DNA of 64,000 nt, from the NCBI RefSeq assembly GCF_037198285.1, contig NZ_CP147243.1, forward strand, positions 1,578,422 through 1,642,421. Reading direction: 5' to 3'. A program made the position numbers and the translations under genes. A model generated the notes under the pieces. It was not told the origin of the DNA. It saw only the letters and a program-made list of their open reading frames with translations, and made no database searches. Origin of the DNA: Haladaptatus sp. DJG-WS-42 (GTDB lineage: Archaea; Halobacteriota; Halobacteria; Halobacteriales; Halococcaceae). Shown piece by piece: positions 1-8,090 of this stretch. Within the stretch, counting starts at the first letter, position 1, and each line of letters starts with the position of its first letter.

Positions 1-133
1 AACGGTCCATCGCGTGGCCGATACCGTGATGAAATTCGAGAAACTTCCCGAAGGCACGATACAGGTGTTCGATACCGAGTTGGAGTTCGTGTAAGGCTGC
101 CTTTTCCGCTGGGGTGAGGTCGTGTTCAACCAT
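1..133 (-). CDS. Unknown haloarchaeal protein, N-terminal part (runs off the window)
   Basis: An ATG at 131-133 on the minus strand opens a frame that stays open for 44 codons to the window edge. The visible start (MVEHDLTPAEKAALHELQLG) is helical, and histidines follow in FLEFHHGIGHAMDR. No family is recognised and no function is proposed. It lies downstream of, and in the same direction as, the aldo/keto reductase gene, with 40 bases between them. Confidence 0.55.
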   Translation of the reverse strand, partial: MVEHDLTPAEKAALHELQLGIEHLYRAFGKFLEFHHGIGHAMDR

Positions 134-173
134 GCTAGATATACTATCACACACGCGAAAAAGGTTCTCTCGG

Positions 174-1019
174 TTACCCGTTGAGGCGCGCCAGTTCGTC
201 TGCAGAGAGCGTGATGGCGGAGGCAGCAACGTTCTCTTCTAAGTGGGTCAGACTCGACGTGCCCGGAATCGGGAGCATGACCGGTGAGTGCTGGAGCAGC
301 CACGCGAGGGCAATCTGGTAGCGCGTGGCGCTGTGGGTTGTGGCAATCTCGTCGAGAATTTCGCCCGTCTTGCCGAGGTCGCCTGCACCGAGCGGGAACC
401 ACGGGATGAAGCCGATGCCTTCGGCTTCGCAGACGTCGAGAACGTCCTCTGCGTTGCGCTCTTTGATGGAGTATCGGTTCTGCACCGTGGCGATGTCCAC
501 CATTTCGCGGGCGGTTTCTAACTGGGCGACGCTCACGTTGCTGAGGCCAACGTGGCGAATCAGGCCCTCGTCTTTGAGTTCGGCAAGTGCCTCTACGGAG
601 TCTTCGAACGGCGTGTCCGGGTCGGGGCGGTGGAACTGATAGAGGTCAATCGCGTCGAGGCCAAGCCGGTCGAGACTTGCGAGGTGGGCGTTCCGGAGAT
701 AGTCGGGGTCGCCACACGGCTTCCAGTCGGTCTGTCGGTTGCGAAGCAGGCCGCCTTTCGTCGCAATCACGAGGTCGTCTGCGTAGGGGGCGAGCGCCTC
801 GCGGATGAGTCGCTCGCTCGTTCCCGGTCCGTAGGAGTCTGCGGTGTCGATGAAGGTGACGCCGAGGGAGACTGCGTTTCTGAGTACTTCCTTTGCATTC
901 GCTACGTCGGCTGGCTCACCGATGATGCCGTCGCCGGTGATGCGCATTGCACCGAATCCGAGTCGGTTGACGGTGAGTTCGCCACCGATGTCGAAGGTAT
1001 CGCTCTGATTGGAGACCAT
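174..1019 (-). CDS. Aldo/keto reductase
   Basis: A 281-residue TIM-barrel aldo/keto reductase, normal length for the family. These enzymes reduce aldehydes or ketones with NAD(P)H in the cytoplasm. The catalytic tetrad is visible: Asp58 in FIDTAD, Tyr63 in DSYGPG, Lys88 in IATKGG and His130 in YQFHRPDP. The C-terminal half has the family pattern GLSNVS followed by QNRYS and a PIPGTSS cofactor segment. It is transcribed away from the NhaC-type antiporter gene. Substrate cannot be deduced. Confidence 0.93.
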   Translation of the reverse strand: MVSNQSDTFDIGGELTVNRLGFGAMRITGDGIIGEPADVANAKEVLRNAVSLGVTFIDTADSYGPGTSERLIREALAPYADDLVIATKGGLLRNRQTDWKPCGDPDYLRNAHLASLDRLGLDAIDLYQFHRPDPDTPFEDSVEALAELKDEGLIRHVGLSNVSVAQLETAREMVDIATVQNRYSIKERNAEDVLDVCEAEGIGFIPWFPLGAGDLGKTGEILDEIATTHSATRYQIALAWLLQHSPVMLPIPGTSSLTHLEENVAASAITLSADELARLNG

Positions 1020-1036
1020 TGGCGCATCTTCGGATG

Positions 1037-1149
1037 CTACACAGAAAGGGATTCGTCTGGCGGCACAGCATGTGTAGTCCCACTGTTAGCAACTGACCGG
1101 ATAGGGTCGTTTGTGTGCTGCTGGTGTTCGTCTGTGTATGTCTACACAG
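1037..1149. promoter_or_regulatory. Four CTACACAG-like half-sites in a divergent promoter region
   Basis: CTACACAG occurs at 1037-1044 and 1142-1149. Its complement occurs as TGTGTAG at 1071-1077 and CTGTGTA at 1132-1138. The last two sites form a perfect 7-bp inverted repeat with a 4-base spacer (1132-1149). They lie between the divergent aldo/keto reductase and antiporter genes. Arrays of this kind often bind a dimeric regulator; the regulator is unknown, and binding is inference. Confidence 0.35.
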
Positions 1150-1196
1150 CTGATGGCACAAACTGTCGCGAATAAGTTGAAAAATTGACGAAATTG

Positions 1197-1203
1197 TTTT
1201 ATT
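1197..1203 (+). promoter_or_regulatory. TATA box of the NhaC-type antiporter gene
   Basis: TTTTATT is centred about 28 bases before the ATG at 1228. This is the spacing expected for a haloarchaeal transcript that starts at or just before the start codon (leaderless). Confidence 0.5.
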
Positions 1204-1227
1204 CCATGTTATATGAACGCATAGAAC

Positions 1228-2832
1228 ATGGCTACAGAATTCGGAATATTATCACTCGCGCCACCGCTCATCGCGATTGCGCTGGCGATTATCACCCGAC
1301 GAGCGATGCTTTCACTGTTCGTCGGTGTGTGGATTGGCGCAGTCATTTACGCCGGAAACCTCGGCGTGGCACAGACGTTCGAGTGGATTGTCAACGCCAT
1401 CGGTGCAAGTACGTTCAACGCGACGATTCTCGTGTTCGTGATGTTACTTGGGGCTGGCATCGCGCTCATCTGGAAGTTAGGCGGCGCACACGCCATCACT
1501 AAATTCGCAACGCGACGCATCGACTCACACCGAAAAATCGGGATTTCAACGTGGCTGCTCGGCATTCTCTGGAACTTCGACGACTACGCCAACAACGCTA
1601 TCGTCGGCAGTTCGATGAAGAACCTTGCAGACGAACTCAAGATGTCGCGCGAAAAACTCGCCTACATCCTCGATTCGACCGCCGCACCCGTGGCGACAAT
1701 CGGGATTTCAAGCTGGGTTGCCTTCGAAATCGGCCTCATCGAAACGCAGTATCAAGAACTCGGCATCGCAGAACAGACGCCGTCTGCGGCAGCAACGTTC
1801 ATCCAGAGCATTCCGTACAACATGTACTCCATTCTCGCAGTGGCGATGGTCGGCATCATCGTCATCACACAGCGGGATTTCGGCGAGATGCTCACCGCCG
1901 AAAATCGCGCGGTAAAAACGGGCAACGTCATCCGCGAGGACGCAAACGCCCTCCAGAACATCAAAGACGAACTGGGTGAACCCGTCACCGAGGATGCCCC
2001 GCTTCGGGTGTTTGTCCTCCCGGTGTTCGCGCTCGTCGCAACCGTCATCGGCGGTGCGGTGATGATGGGCTATGCGCCCGGTCGAACGTTCATCGAGATG
2101 ATAAACAACACCGCCGTTGCGACCGCACTCGTCTGGGGGTCGTTCGCCATGGTTGCCACGGCCATCCTCCTCGCACTCAGCGAAGGCCTCTTGTCCATCG
2201 CCGAGTCGATGGAAACCGTCTTAGACGGCTTTGGGACGATGCTCCCTGCGGTGAGCATCCTCGTGCTCGCGTGGTCGATTGGCTCCGTCGCCTCCGCGCT
2301 TGGCACTGGCGCGTACGTCACCCAGTACGCAACGGGCGTCGTCTCACCGCTGATGGTGCCCGTTGTCGTGTTCTTCACCTCGGCGTTCATCGCGTTCGCC
2401 ATTGGCACCTCGTGGGGGACGATGTCGATTATGACGCCAATCGTGATTCCACTCGCGTGGGAGATCGGCAGCAACGACCCACAGTTCCTCGCCGTCGCCG
2501 TCGGCGCGATGTTCAGCGGTGCGGTGTTTGGCGACAACTGTTCGCCAATCTCCGACACCACCGTCCTCGCATCGACGTTCGCGGGTTCAGACCACATTGA
2601 CCACGTCCGCACCCAGATGTACTACGCCTTTACCGTGCTCATTGCAACGGGCGTGATTTACCTCCTGTACGGGATGACGAACCTCAGCCCGCTCATCTTG
2701 CTTCCACTCGGCGTCGTGACGCTGGTCGTGTTAGTGTACGGCTTCTCAGAGCTTGACGCCCGGCGAAAGGACATCTCCGCGAAACCTGGCTCTGCGCGTG
2801 GCGCGCGCACTGGCGTTACGAGCGACGACTAA
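1228..2832 (+). CDS. NhaC-family Na+/H+ antiporter
   Basis: A 534-residue integral membrane protein with about eleven to twelve hydrophobic segments. It matches the NhaC/ion-transporter superfamily, including the GISTWLLGILWNFDDYANN segment near residue 110 and the GAVFGDNCSPISDTTVLAS segment near residue 430, both typical of NhaC-like antiporters. It would exchange Na+ for H+ (or a related amino acid/proton exchange) across the cytoplasmic membrane. A charged tail follows the last helix. It is monocistronic, with its own TATA box and no close downstream partner. The exact substrate is uncertain because NhaC relatives include malate/lactate antiporters. Confidence 0.88.
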   Translation: MATEFGILSLAPPLIAIALAIITRRAMLSLFVGVWIGAVIYAGNLGVAQTFEWIVNAIGASTFNATILVFVMLLGAGIALIWKLGGAHAITKFATRRIDSHRKIGISTWLLGILWNFDDYANNAIVGSSMKNLADELKMSREKLAYILDSTAAPVATIGISSWVAFEIGLIETQYQELGIAEQTPSAAATFIQSIPYNMYSILAVAMVGIIVITQRDFGEMLTAENRAVKTGNVIREDANALQNIKDELGEPVTEDAPLRVFVLPVFALVATVIGGAVMMGYAPGRTFIEMINNTAVATALVWGSFAMVATAILLALSEGLLSIAESMETVLDGFGTMLPAVSILVLAWSIGSVASALGTGAYVTQYATGVVSPLMVPVVVFFTSAFIAFAIGTSWGTMSIMTPIVIPLAWEIGSNDPQFLAVAVGAMFSGAVFGDNCSPISDTTVLASTFAGSDHIDHVRTQMYYAFTVLIATGVIYLLYGMTNLSPLILLPLGVVTLVVLVYGFSELDARRKDISAKPGSARGARTGVTSDD

Positions 2833-2941
2833 TCGCACTGCGACCGCTGTTTTCAATCGGTTTTCCGAACCTACCCGTTCGTTTGCAGAATTTTCAGCTG
2901 ACTGACTGACAGCGCGAGTACTAAACACAGAACAATCATTA

Positions 2942-2953
2942 CGGAATGTTCCG
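2942..2953. promoter_or_regulatory. Inverted repeat at the start of the Lrp-type gene
   Basis: CGGAA-TG-TTCCG lies about 20 bases after a TATA-like TACTAAAC (2919-2926), so it covers the predicted transcription start of the Lrp/AsnC gene. Lrp-type regulators commonly control their own promoter. An autoregulatory operator is therefore plausible but not shown. Confidence 0.3.
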
Positions 2954-2963
2954 AACGCTGTCT

Positions 2964-3458
2964 ATGGACGAGAAGGATATTCGAATTCTGAAGGCAATCG
3001 GGACGCTCGGCTCTGGCAGCCCGGACAAGATTACAGACGAAACGGGAATCCCAAAATCGACCGTTCACTATCGCCTCAAAAAGTTGCAGGAAGACGGTAT
3101 CATCGAGAACGAAGTGTTCGACATCAACTTCAAGAAAGCAGGCCTTGGCCTCACGCTCATCACCGAGGTGTGGGCGGAGTACGACTCTGGCTATCACAAA
3201 ACCGTCGGCGAGAAGCTGGGGGCGATCCACGGAGTCAATCAGGTCTACTTCACGCTTGGTGACACGGATTTCATTCTCGTCTCGCACCTCATGTCGCGTG
3301 AGATGGTCGAAGAACTCATCGAGGCGTTCGAAGAGATCGATGAAATCGACCGCACCAGCTCGACGTTTGTCATCACGACGCTCAAAAACGGGTCGAACCC
3401 GTTCAACGACTACGACCTCGACAAACTGATGACGAAGCTCCTTCCGGATCTCGACTGA
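2964..3458 (+). CDS. Lrp/AsnC-family transcription regulator
   Basis: 164 residues: an N-terminal winged helix-turn-helix (residues about 3-50, DEKDIRILKAIG... IPKSTVHYRLKKLQEDG) and a C-terminal RAM-like alpha/beta ligand domain. This is the standard Lrp/AsnC architecture, which binds amino acids or related small molecules. The start at 2964 gives the canonical MDEKDIRIL beginning. An in-frame ATG at 2946 would add six residues and could be used if the mRNA is leaderless. It sits 130 bases before the Liv importer operon in the same direction, which makes it the natural candidate regulator of that operon (inference). Confidence 0.9.
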   Translation: MDEKDIRILKAIGTLGSGSPDKITDETGIPKSTVHYRLKKLQEDGIIENEVFDINFKKAGLGLTLITEVWAEYDSGYHKTVGEKLGAIHGVNQVYFTLGDTDFILVSHLMSREMVEELIEAFEEIDEIDRTSSTFVITTLKNGSNPFNDYDLDKLMTKLLPDLD

Positions 3459-3528
3459 CACCTTACGAAGGGCAGTTCGGTTTTTCCCATCCGCCTCACG
3501 CCCGACACCTGACCGTACGGAGTATTTC

Positions 3529-3546
3529 TCACTTTGGTAGAAGTGA
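3529..3546. promoter_or_regulatory. Inverted repeat upstream of the liv operon promoter
   Basis: TCACTT-N6-AAGTGA is a perfect 6-bp inverted repeat. It ends 14 bases before the TATA-like TTTTAT at 3561-3566, which in turn is about 27 bases before the ATG at 3590. The position just upstream of the TATA box/BRE fits an activator or repressor site, possibly for the adjacent Lrp-type protein. Confidence 0.4.
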
Positions 3547-3589
3547 ACACAAAACAAGGCTTTTATCCTTCTTCTGCAAAGGCTGTCAT

Positions 3590-4468
3590 ATGGTCGACCT
3601 ACTCTTGGTTCTCCAACAAATTTTTAATGGAATTTTGTTTGGTGGCCAACTTGCATTGGTGGCGGTTGGACTCACACTCATTTGGGGTGTGACTCGTATC
3701 CTCAACTTCGCCCACGGTGCAATGTTTATGATGGGTGGTTACGCCGGCTTTCTCACCTTCGAGCTCACGGGCAACGCGTTGTTGGCGCTTCCGGGCGCAG
3801 TTCTCGTCGTGTTCGTCCTCGGTATGGTGACTGAGTTCGGGGTTGTTCGCCGCCTACGGGACAGAGATAACGCTGAATTCGCTGCCATCATCGGGACGTT
3901 CGGATTGGCAGTGGTTCTAGAGAACATCATCAGAGGCTCTCCACTGGGCTCCACTCGGCGGACGCTCCCCACCATCGTTCCGGGCGTGTGGGAAGTCGGA
4001 CCGTTCTTCTTCGTGGCAGAACAGGTGTATCTGTTCGTCGTCGCACTCGTCGCACTTGGCCTCCTCTTTGCGATTATCAAGTACACTCGCCTCGGCATGG
4101 CGATGCGTGCAGTTGCCCAAGACCAGAACACGGCAAAGCTCATGGGCGTGCGTTCTGACCGCATCTACGCCATCACCTTCGGTATCAGCGCGGCGCTTGC
4201 CGGACTCGCAGGCGCGTTGCTCGCACCGATTTTCAACATCTATCCCTCCGTTGGCTGGCAGCCGTTCTTGCTCGCGTTCATCGTGGTCATCATCGGCGGG
4301 CTCGGGAGCGTCCGTGGCACGCTGATTGCGGCGCTGCTCATCGGTGTCCTTCGCAGTGTGAGCCTCACGTTCACGTCGAGTCAGCAAACCTCGATGTTGC
4401 TCTTCCTTGCGATGATTGTGATTCTGATTGTGAAGCCAACCGGCATTGGAGGCGTGATTGACGGATGA
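3590..4468 (+). CDS. livH: Branched-chain amino acid/amide ABC transporter permease LivH
   Basis: A 292-residue permease with about eight membrane segments. It has the LivH hallmarks: GLTLIWGVTRILNFAHGAMFM near residue 27, and the cytoplasmic loop AMRAVAQDQNTAKLMGV near residue 172 that contacts the ATPase. It forms the membrane channel with LivM. It is the first gene of a tightly packed operon livH-livM-livG-livF-oxidase-hyuA-hyuB, and its stop overlaps the livM start by four bases (ATGA). The downstream enzymes suggest the cargo may be a cyclic amide or amino-acid derivative rather than leucine (inference). Confidence 0.92.
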   Translation: MVDLLLVLQQIFNGILFGGQLALVAVGLTLIWGVTRILNFAHGAMFMMGGYAGFLTFELTGNALLALPGAVLVVFVLGMVTEFGVVRRLRDRDNAEFAAIIGTFGLAVVLENIIRGSPLGSTRRTLPTIVPGVWEVGPFFFVAEQVYLFVVALVALGLLFAIIKYTRLGMAMRAVAQDQNTAKLMGVRSDRIYAITFGISAALAGLAGALLAPIFNIYPSVGWQPFLLAFIVVIIGGLGSVRGTLIAALLIGVLRSVSLTFTSSQQTSMLLFLAMIVILIVKPTGIGGVIDG

Positions 4469-5496
4469 GCCTCGCCGAATCACTCCGCCTGACGGTTTCG
4501 CGGACACAGACCCGACTCAAAGAAGACCTCGTCGGGCCGAAAGGCATTATCGCCGCATTTGGCATCCTGTTAGCGCTCGCTGCACCGTTCGTGCTCCGCG
4601 AGTTCCAGTTGAGTGTCACGCTCCAGATACTCATCTTCATCCTCGCCGTCTCCAGTTGGAACCTTCTCGCTGGCTACTTCGGCATGTTCAGTTTCACGCA
4701 CGCGGCGCTCTATGGCGTTGGTGCGTACGCGACGGTCATCTCTGCCGCCGAATTCGGCATTCCACCGCTCGTGGCACTGGCCATCGGCGGGCTGGTCGCC
4801 GGGCTGTTCAGTCTCCCGATTACGATTCCTGCGCTCCGGCTGAGCGGGTCGTATCTCGCGATGGTGACGCTCGCGTTCGCAGAAATCATCCACCTCGCGG
4901 TCATCACGTTCCGTGACGTGACCAACGGACCAACCGGCTACACCGGGTTCGCGCCGATGTTCGGCGGCGACCGGGTTACCTTCTACTACTTCGTGCTGGT
5001 GCTTGTCTTCGTGTTGCTCATCGTACAGTACGCCCTGCTCGTCTCTCGGTTCGGGCTGATTGCCCGCGCGATTCGCGAGGCAGAGGACGCAGCCCAGATG
5101 CTCGGCAACGACACCTACCGCCACAAGCTCGTCGGCTTTTTCATCGGCTCTGCGCTCGCTGGTGTCGCCGGTGGACTGCAGGCGTACAACATCCTCATCA
5201 TCTCGCCGCCGATGCTCGAACTCAACCAGATGATTCAGTTCATGGCAATGAGCATCATCGGCGGGCTCGGGACGTTCAGCGGCGCAATCCTCGGCGTCAT
5301 CGCCGTTGTCGGCGTCGCAGAGCTACTCCGTGGCGTCATCGAACAGCGCCTGCTCATCTGGGGACTGCTGTTGATGTTGATCATCCTGTTTTTCCCCGAC
5401 GGCATCGCTGGCAGCACGACGCAACGAGACATCCTCAAACAACAGTTCGATGGCTTCACTGACCTCTTCGGTGACACAAAGGAGCGCGATAAATGA
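4465..5496 (+). CDS. livM: Branched-chain amino acid/amide ABC transporter permease LivM
   Basis: A 343-residue permease with about nine to ten membrane segments. The LivM-family motif SWNLLAGYFGMFSFTHAALYGVGAY is near residue 54, and the coupling-loop sequence GLIARAIREAEDAAQMLGND is near residue 200. It pairs with LivH to form the translocation pore. It overlaps livH upstream and livG downstream (ATGA at 5493-5496), so translation of the three is probably coupled. Confidence 0.92.
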   Translation: MSLAESLRLTVSRTQTRLKEDLVGPKGIIAAFGILLALAAPFVLREFQLSVTLQILIFILAVSSWNLLAGYFGMFSFTHAALYGVGAYATVISAAEFGIPPLVALAIGGLVAGLFSLPITIPALRLSGSYLAMVTLAFAEIIHLAVITFRDVTNGPTGYTGFAPMFGGDRVTFYYFVLVLVFVLLIVQYALLVSRFGLIARAIREAEDAAQMLGNDTYRHKLVGFFIGSALAGVAGGLQAYNILIISPPMLELNQMIQFMAMSIIGGLGTFSGAILGVIAVVGVAELLRGVIEQRLLIWGLLLMLIILFFPDGIAGSTTQRDILKQQFDGFTDLFGDTKERDK

Positions 5497-6203
5497 CTGC
5501 ACTGCTCGAAATTGACGGCCTGAAAAAATCGTTCGGCGGCCTCGTCGCGGTAGACGGATTGGACTTCGAAATCGAACGCGGCGAAATCGTTGGTCTCATC
5601 GGCCCGAACGGCAGTGGGAAGACGACGACGTTCAACCTCACCACGGGATTCCTCTCGGCTGACGACGGGCGCATCGTGTTCGACGGCACCGACATCACGT
5701 CGAGTTCGACCCACGAAATCGCAACGCTCGGCCTTGGCCGGACGTTCCAGGAGACGAAACCGTTTGGCAAACTCACCGTGTTCGAGAACATGCTCGTTCC
5801 CCAATCGCCGCTCTCTGGCGAGGCAAAACTCCAACACGCACGCGAGTTGCTGGACGACTTAGAACTCACACGGGTTGCCGACAACCACGGCGAGGACCTG
5901 AGTGGCGGACAGAAGAAACTGCTCGAAATCGCCCGCGTGTTGATGCTCGACCCAGACCTCATCTTGCTTGACGAGCCAAGCGCCGGCGTGAATCCGGCGC
6001 TCATGGACGACATCTTAGACCACATCGCAAAACTCAACGAAAACGGCCGAACCATCCTCATCATCGAACACGACATGTCCATCGTCGCCGAACTCTGTGA
6101 CCGCGTTATCGTCATGAACAACGGACAGAACATCGCAAGCGGCACGTTTGAAGAAGTGCAGCAGAACGACCTTGTGAGAGAAGCCTATCTCGGAGGGCAA
6201 TAA
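5493..6203 (+). CDS. livG: ABC transporter ATP-binding protein LivG
   Basis: A 236-residue ABC ATPase. Walker A is GPNGSGKT (residues 37-44), the signature is LSGGQKK, and Walker B is LILLDEPSAGVNP followed by the switch histidine in IIEHDM. The AGVNP and ETKPFGKLTVFENM segments are typical of LivG rather than LivF. It energises transport together with LivF on the cytoplasmic face of LivH/LivM. Confidence 0.93.
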   Translation: MTALLEIDGLKKSFGGLVAVDGLDFEIERGEIVGLIGPNGSGKTTTFNLTTGFLSADDGRIVFDGTDITSSSTHEIATLGLGRTFQETKPFGKLTVFENMLVPQSPLSGEAKLQHARELLDDLELTRVADNHGEDLSGGQKKLLEIARVLMLDPDLILLDEPSAGVNPALMDDILDHIAKLNENGRTILIIEHDMSIVAELCDRVIVMNNGQNIASGTFEEVQQNDLVREAYLGGQ

Positions 6204-6205
6204 CA

Positions 6206-6934
6206 ATGAGCGACGACTCTGCACTCATTCTCGACGGTGTCGATGCTGGCTACGGCGAGAATCAGGTGCTCCACGACCTGTCGATGGATGTCAAGGTCGG
6301 CCGGGTGAACTGCATCATCGGGCCGAACGGCAGCGGGAAATCGACCTCGCTCAAGGCGATGAACGGCCTCGTCCCCATCTGGGACGGAACCTTAGAAATT
6401 CTCGGCGAAGACATGACCGAGGCCACGCCTCGGGACATCGTCGAACGCGGTATCATCACCGTCCCACAGGGCGGGAACGTGTTCCCCGAGATGACCGTCA
6501 AAGAGAACCTGCGGATGGGTGCGTACCTCGAATCCGACAGCGACGTGCTTGCAGAGCGGTACGAACACGTCTACGAGACGTTCCCCGTCCTCCGCGAACG
6601 CGAGGGTCAGCTCGCCGGGTCGATGAGCGGTGGCCAGCAGGCGATGTTGGCACTCGGCCGCGCGCTGATGGCAGATCCGAAATTCCTCCTCCTCGACGAA
6701 CCGAGCGCCGGACTCGCGCCGAACCTCATCGACGAGGTGTTCGACCACCTCGCGCGCCTCAAGGACGCGGGCATTGACATGATTATCGTCGAACAGAACG
6801 TCCGAAAGGTGCTCAATATCGCCGAGTACATCTACATTTTAGACCAAGGCTCGGTGTCCTTCGAGGGCCGGAAGGACGAACTCACCGACGAAGACGAACT
6901 GGTCGAGATGTACCTCGGGCGTCGGTCAACCTGA
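6206..6934 (+). CDS. livF: ABC transporter ATP-binding protein LivF
   Basis: A 242-residue ABC ATPase with Walker A GPNGSGKST near residue 37, signature SMSGGQQ, and Walker B FLLLDEPSAGLAP followed by VEQNV, the usual LivF pattern. A purine-rich GGAGGG sits a short distance upstream of the ATG, and the gene starts two bases after the livG stop. It forms the ATPase pair with LivG. Confidence 0.93.
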   Translation: MSDDSALILDGVDAGYGENQVLHDLSMDVKVGRVNCIIGPNGSGKSTSLKAMNGLVPIWDGTLEILGEDMTEATPRDIVERGIITVPQGGNVFPEMTVKENLRMGAYLESDSDVLAERYEHVYETFPVLREREGQLAGSMSGGQQAMLALGRALMADPKFLLLDEPSAGLAPNLIDEVFDHLARLKDAGIDMIIVEQNVRKVLNIAEYIYILDQGSVSFEGRKDELTDEDELVEMYLGRRST

Positions 6935-6936
6935 CA

Positions 6937-8088
6937 ATGCCCCCCTCAAGTTCGTGTGACGTACTGGTCATCGGCGGCGGCGCGGTCGGGACGAGCACGG
7001 CACGGGCAGCAGCCGAACGCGGCGGCGAGGTCATCCTTCTCGAAGCGGAGTCGATAGGTGGCGGAAGCACCGCGAAAGCCGCGGGGATGTTTCGCAGCCA
7101 GTTTTCAACCCTAGAGACGGCACACCTCGCCGCCCGAAGCGTGCTGGTTTTCGAAGCCGTGGAGCGAGAGACGGGCATTGGCCTCCACCAACCGGGCTAC
7201 CTACTTCTCGGCGGCGACGCCTATCGGGAAAAACTCGAACAGGCAGCCGACAACGCAGCACAGTTCGGCACACCAGTCCGGCGTTACGAGGGCGACGAGT
7301 GTCGTGACCGCCTCCCGACGCTGTGTGACGACGCGGTTTCCTTTGGCACTGAAGTCTCGACCGACGGCTACGCAGACCCGTACCTGTTTGCGACCGCACA
7401 GGCGCAGGCTGCTCGTGCGGCAGGTGCAACGATTCACACGAACACCCCGGTAACGGAAATCTCGGTTTCGGACGGCAGCGTCGAGACTGTCACTGCGGGT
7501 GACCGCCGAATCCAGCCACAGACCGTCGTGAACGCGACGGGCGTCTGGGCACCACAGATTGGGTCGCTGGCTGGCGTCTCGATGCCCATCTCACCCATTC
7601 GGACGTTCGCGCTCACGTCGCCGGTCAGCCTCGACGACTCCCCGATGGTGCTCTCGCTCGACCACAACGTCTACTACCGCGACGAACCGGGTGGGGGAAC
7701 GCTCATCGGCGGGCCACTTGCGGGACAGCCTGCAGACCCCGACTCGTACGACGGTAGCGTCAGTCTCGACACCCTCCTCGAACTCGGTGAACGCATCGAG
7801 CGCGTCGATTCGCGCTTTGCGGACATGGAAATCGAACGTTCGTGGGCTGGACTGAAGGCAGCCACGCCAGACGGATTGCCAATTATTGGCTCCCACGCAA
7901 CGGTCGAAAACCTCATCACTGCGGCCGGATTCAACGGCCACGGTTTCATGCTTTCTCCCGGCGTTGGCGACGCCGTCTCTGCGCTCGCGCTCGGCGACGA
8001 TCCGTTCGTTGACCTCTCTATCTTTTCTCCGTCGCGGTTTGCAGACCGCGACGCACAGAACCAGCACACCCGGATTAGGTTATCATAA
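6937..8088 (+). CDS. FAD-dependent amine oxidase (DAO family, sarcosine-oxidase-like)
   Basis: A 383-residue DAO-family flavoprotein. A Rossmann FAD site is near residue 9 (VIGGGAVGTSTARAAAERGG, then an acidic EAE end). A C-terminal substrate/flavin segment holds WAGLKAATPDGLPIIG and AAGFNGHGFMLSPGVG, as in sarcosine oxidase beta, glycine oxidase and D-amino-acid dehydrogenases. It would oxidise a secondary or primary amine of an amino acid, giving an imine that hydrolyses to aldehyde or keto acid. It starts two bases after livF and two bases before hyuA, so it is operonic with both. That matches a hydantoin-to-amino-acid route such as N-methylhydantoin to sarcosine. The substrate is inference. 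Confidence 0.85.
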   Translation: MPPSSSCDVLVIGGGAVGTSTARAAAERGGEVILLEAESIGGGSTAKAAGMFRSQFSTLETAHLAARSVLVFEAVERETGIGLHQPGYLLLGGDAYREKLEQAADNAAQFGTPVRRYEGDECRDRLPTLCDDAVSFGTEVSTDGYADPYLFATAQAQAARAAGATIHTNTPVTEISVSDGSVETVTAGDRRIQPQTVVNATGVWAPQIGSLAGVSMPISPIRTFALTSPVSLDDSPMVLSLDHNVYYRDEPGGGTLIGGPLAGQPADPDSYDGSVSLDTLLELGERIERVDSRFADMEIERSWAGLKAATPDGLPIIGSHATVENLITAAGFNGHGFMLSPGVGDAVSALALGDDPFVDLSIFSPSRFADRDAQNQHTRIRLS

Positions 8089-8090
8089 CT

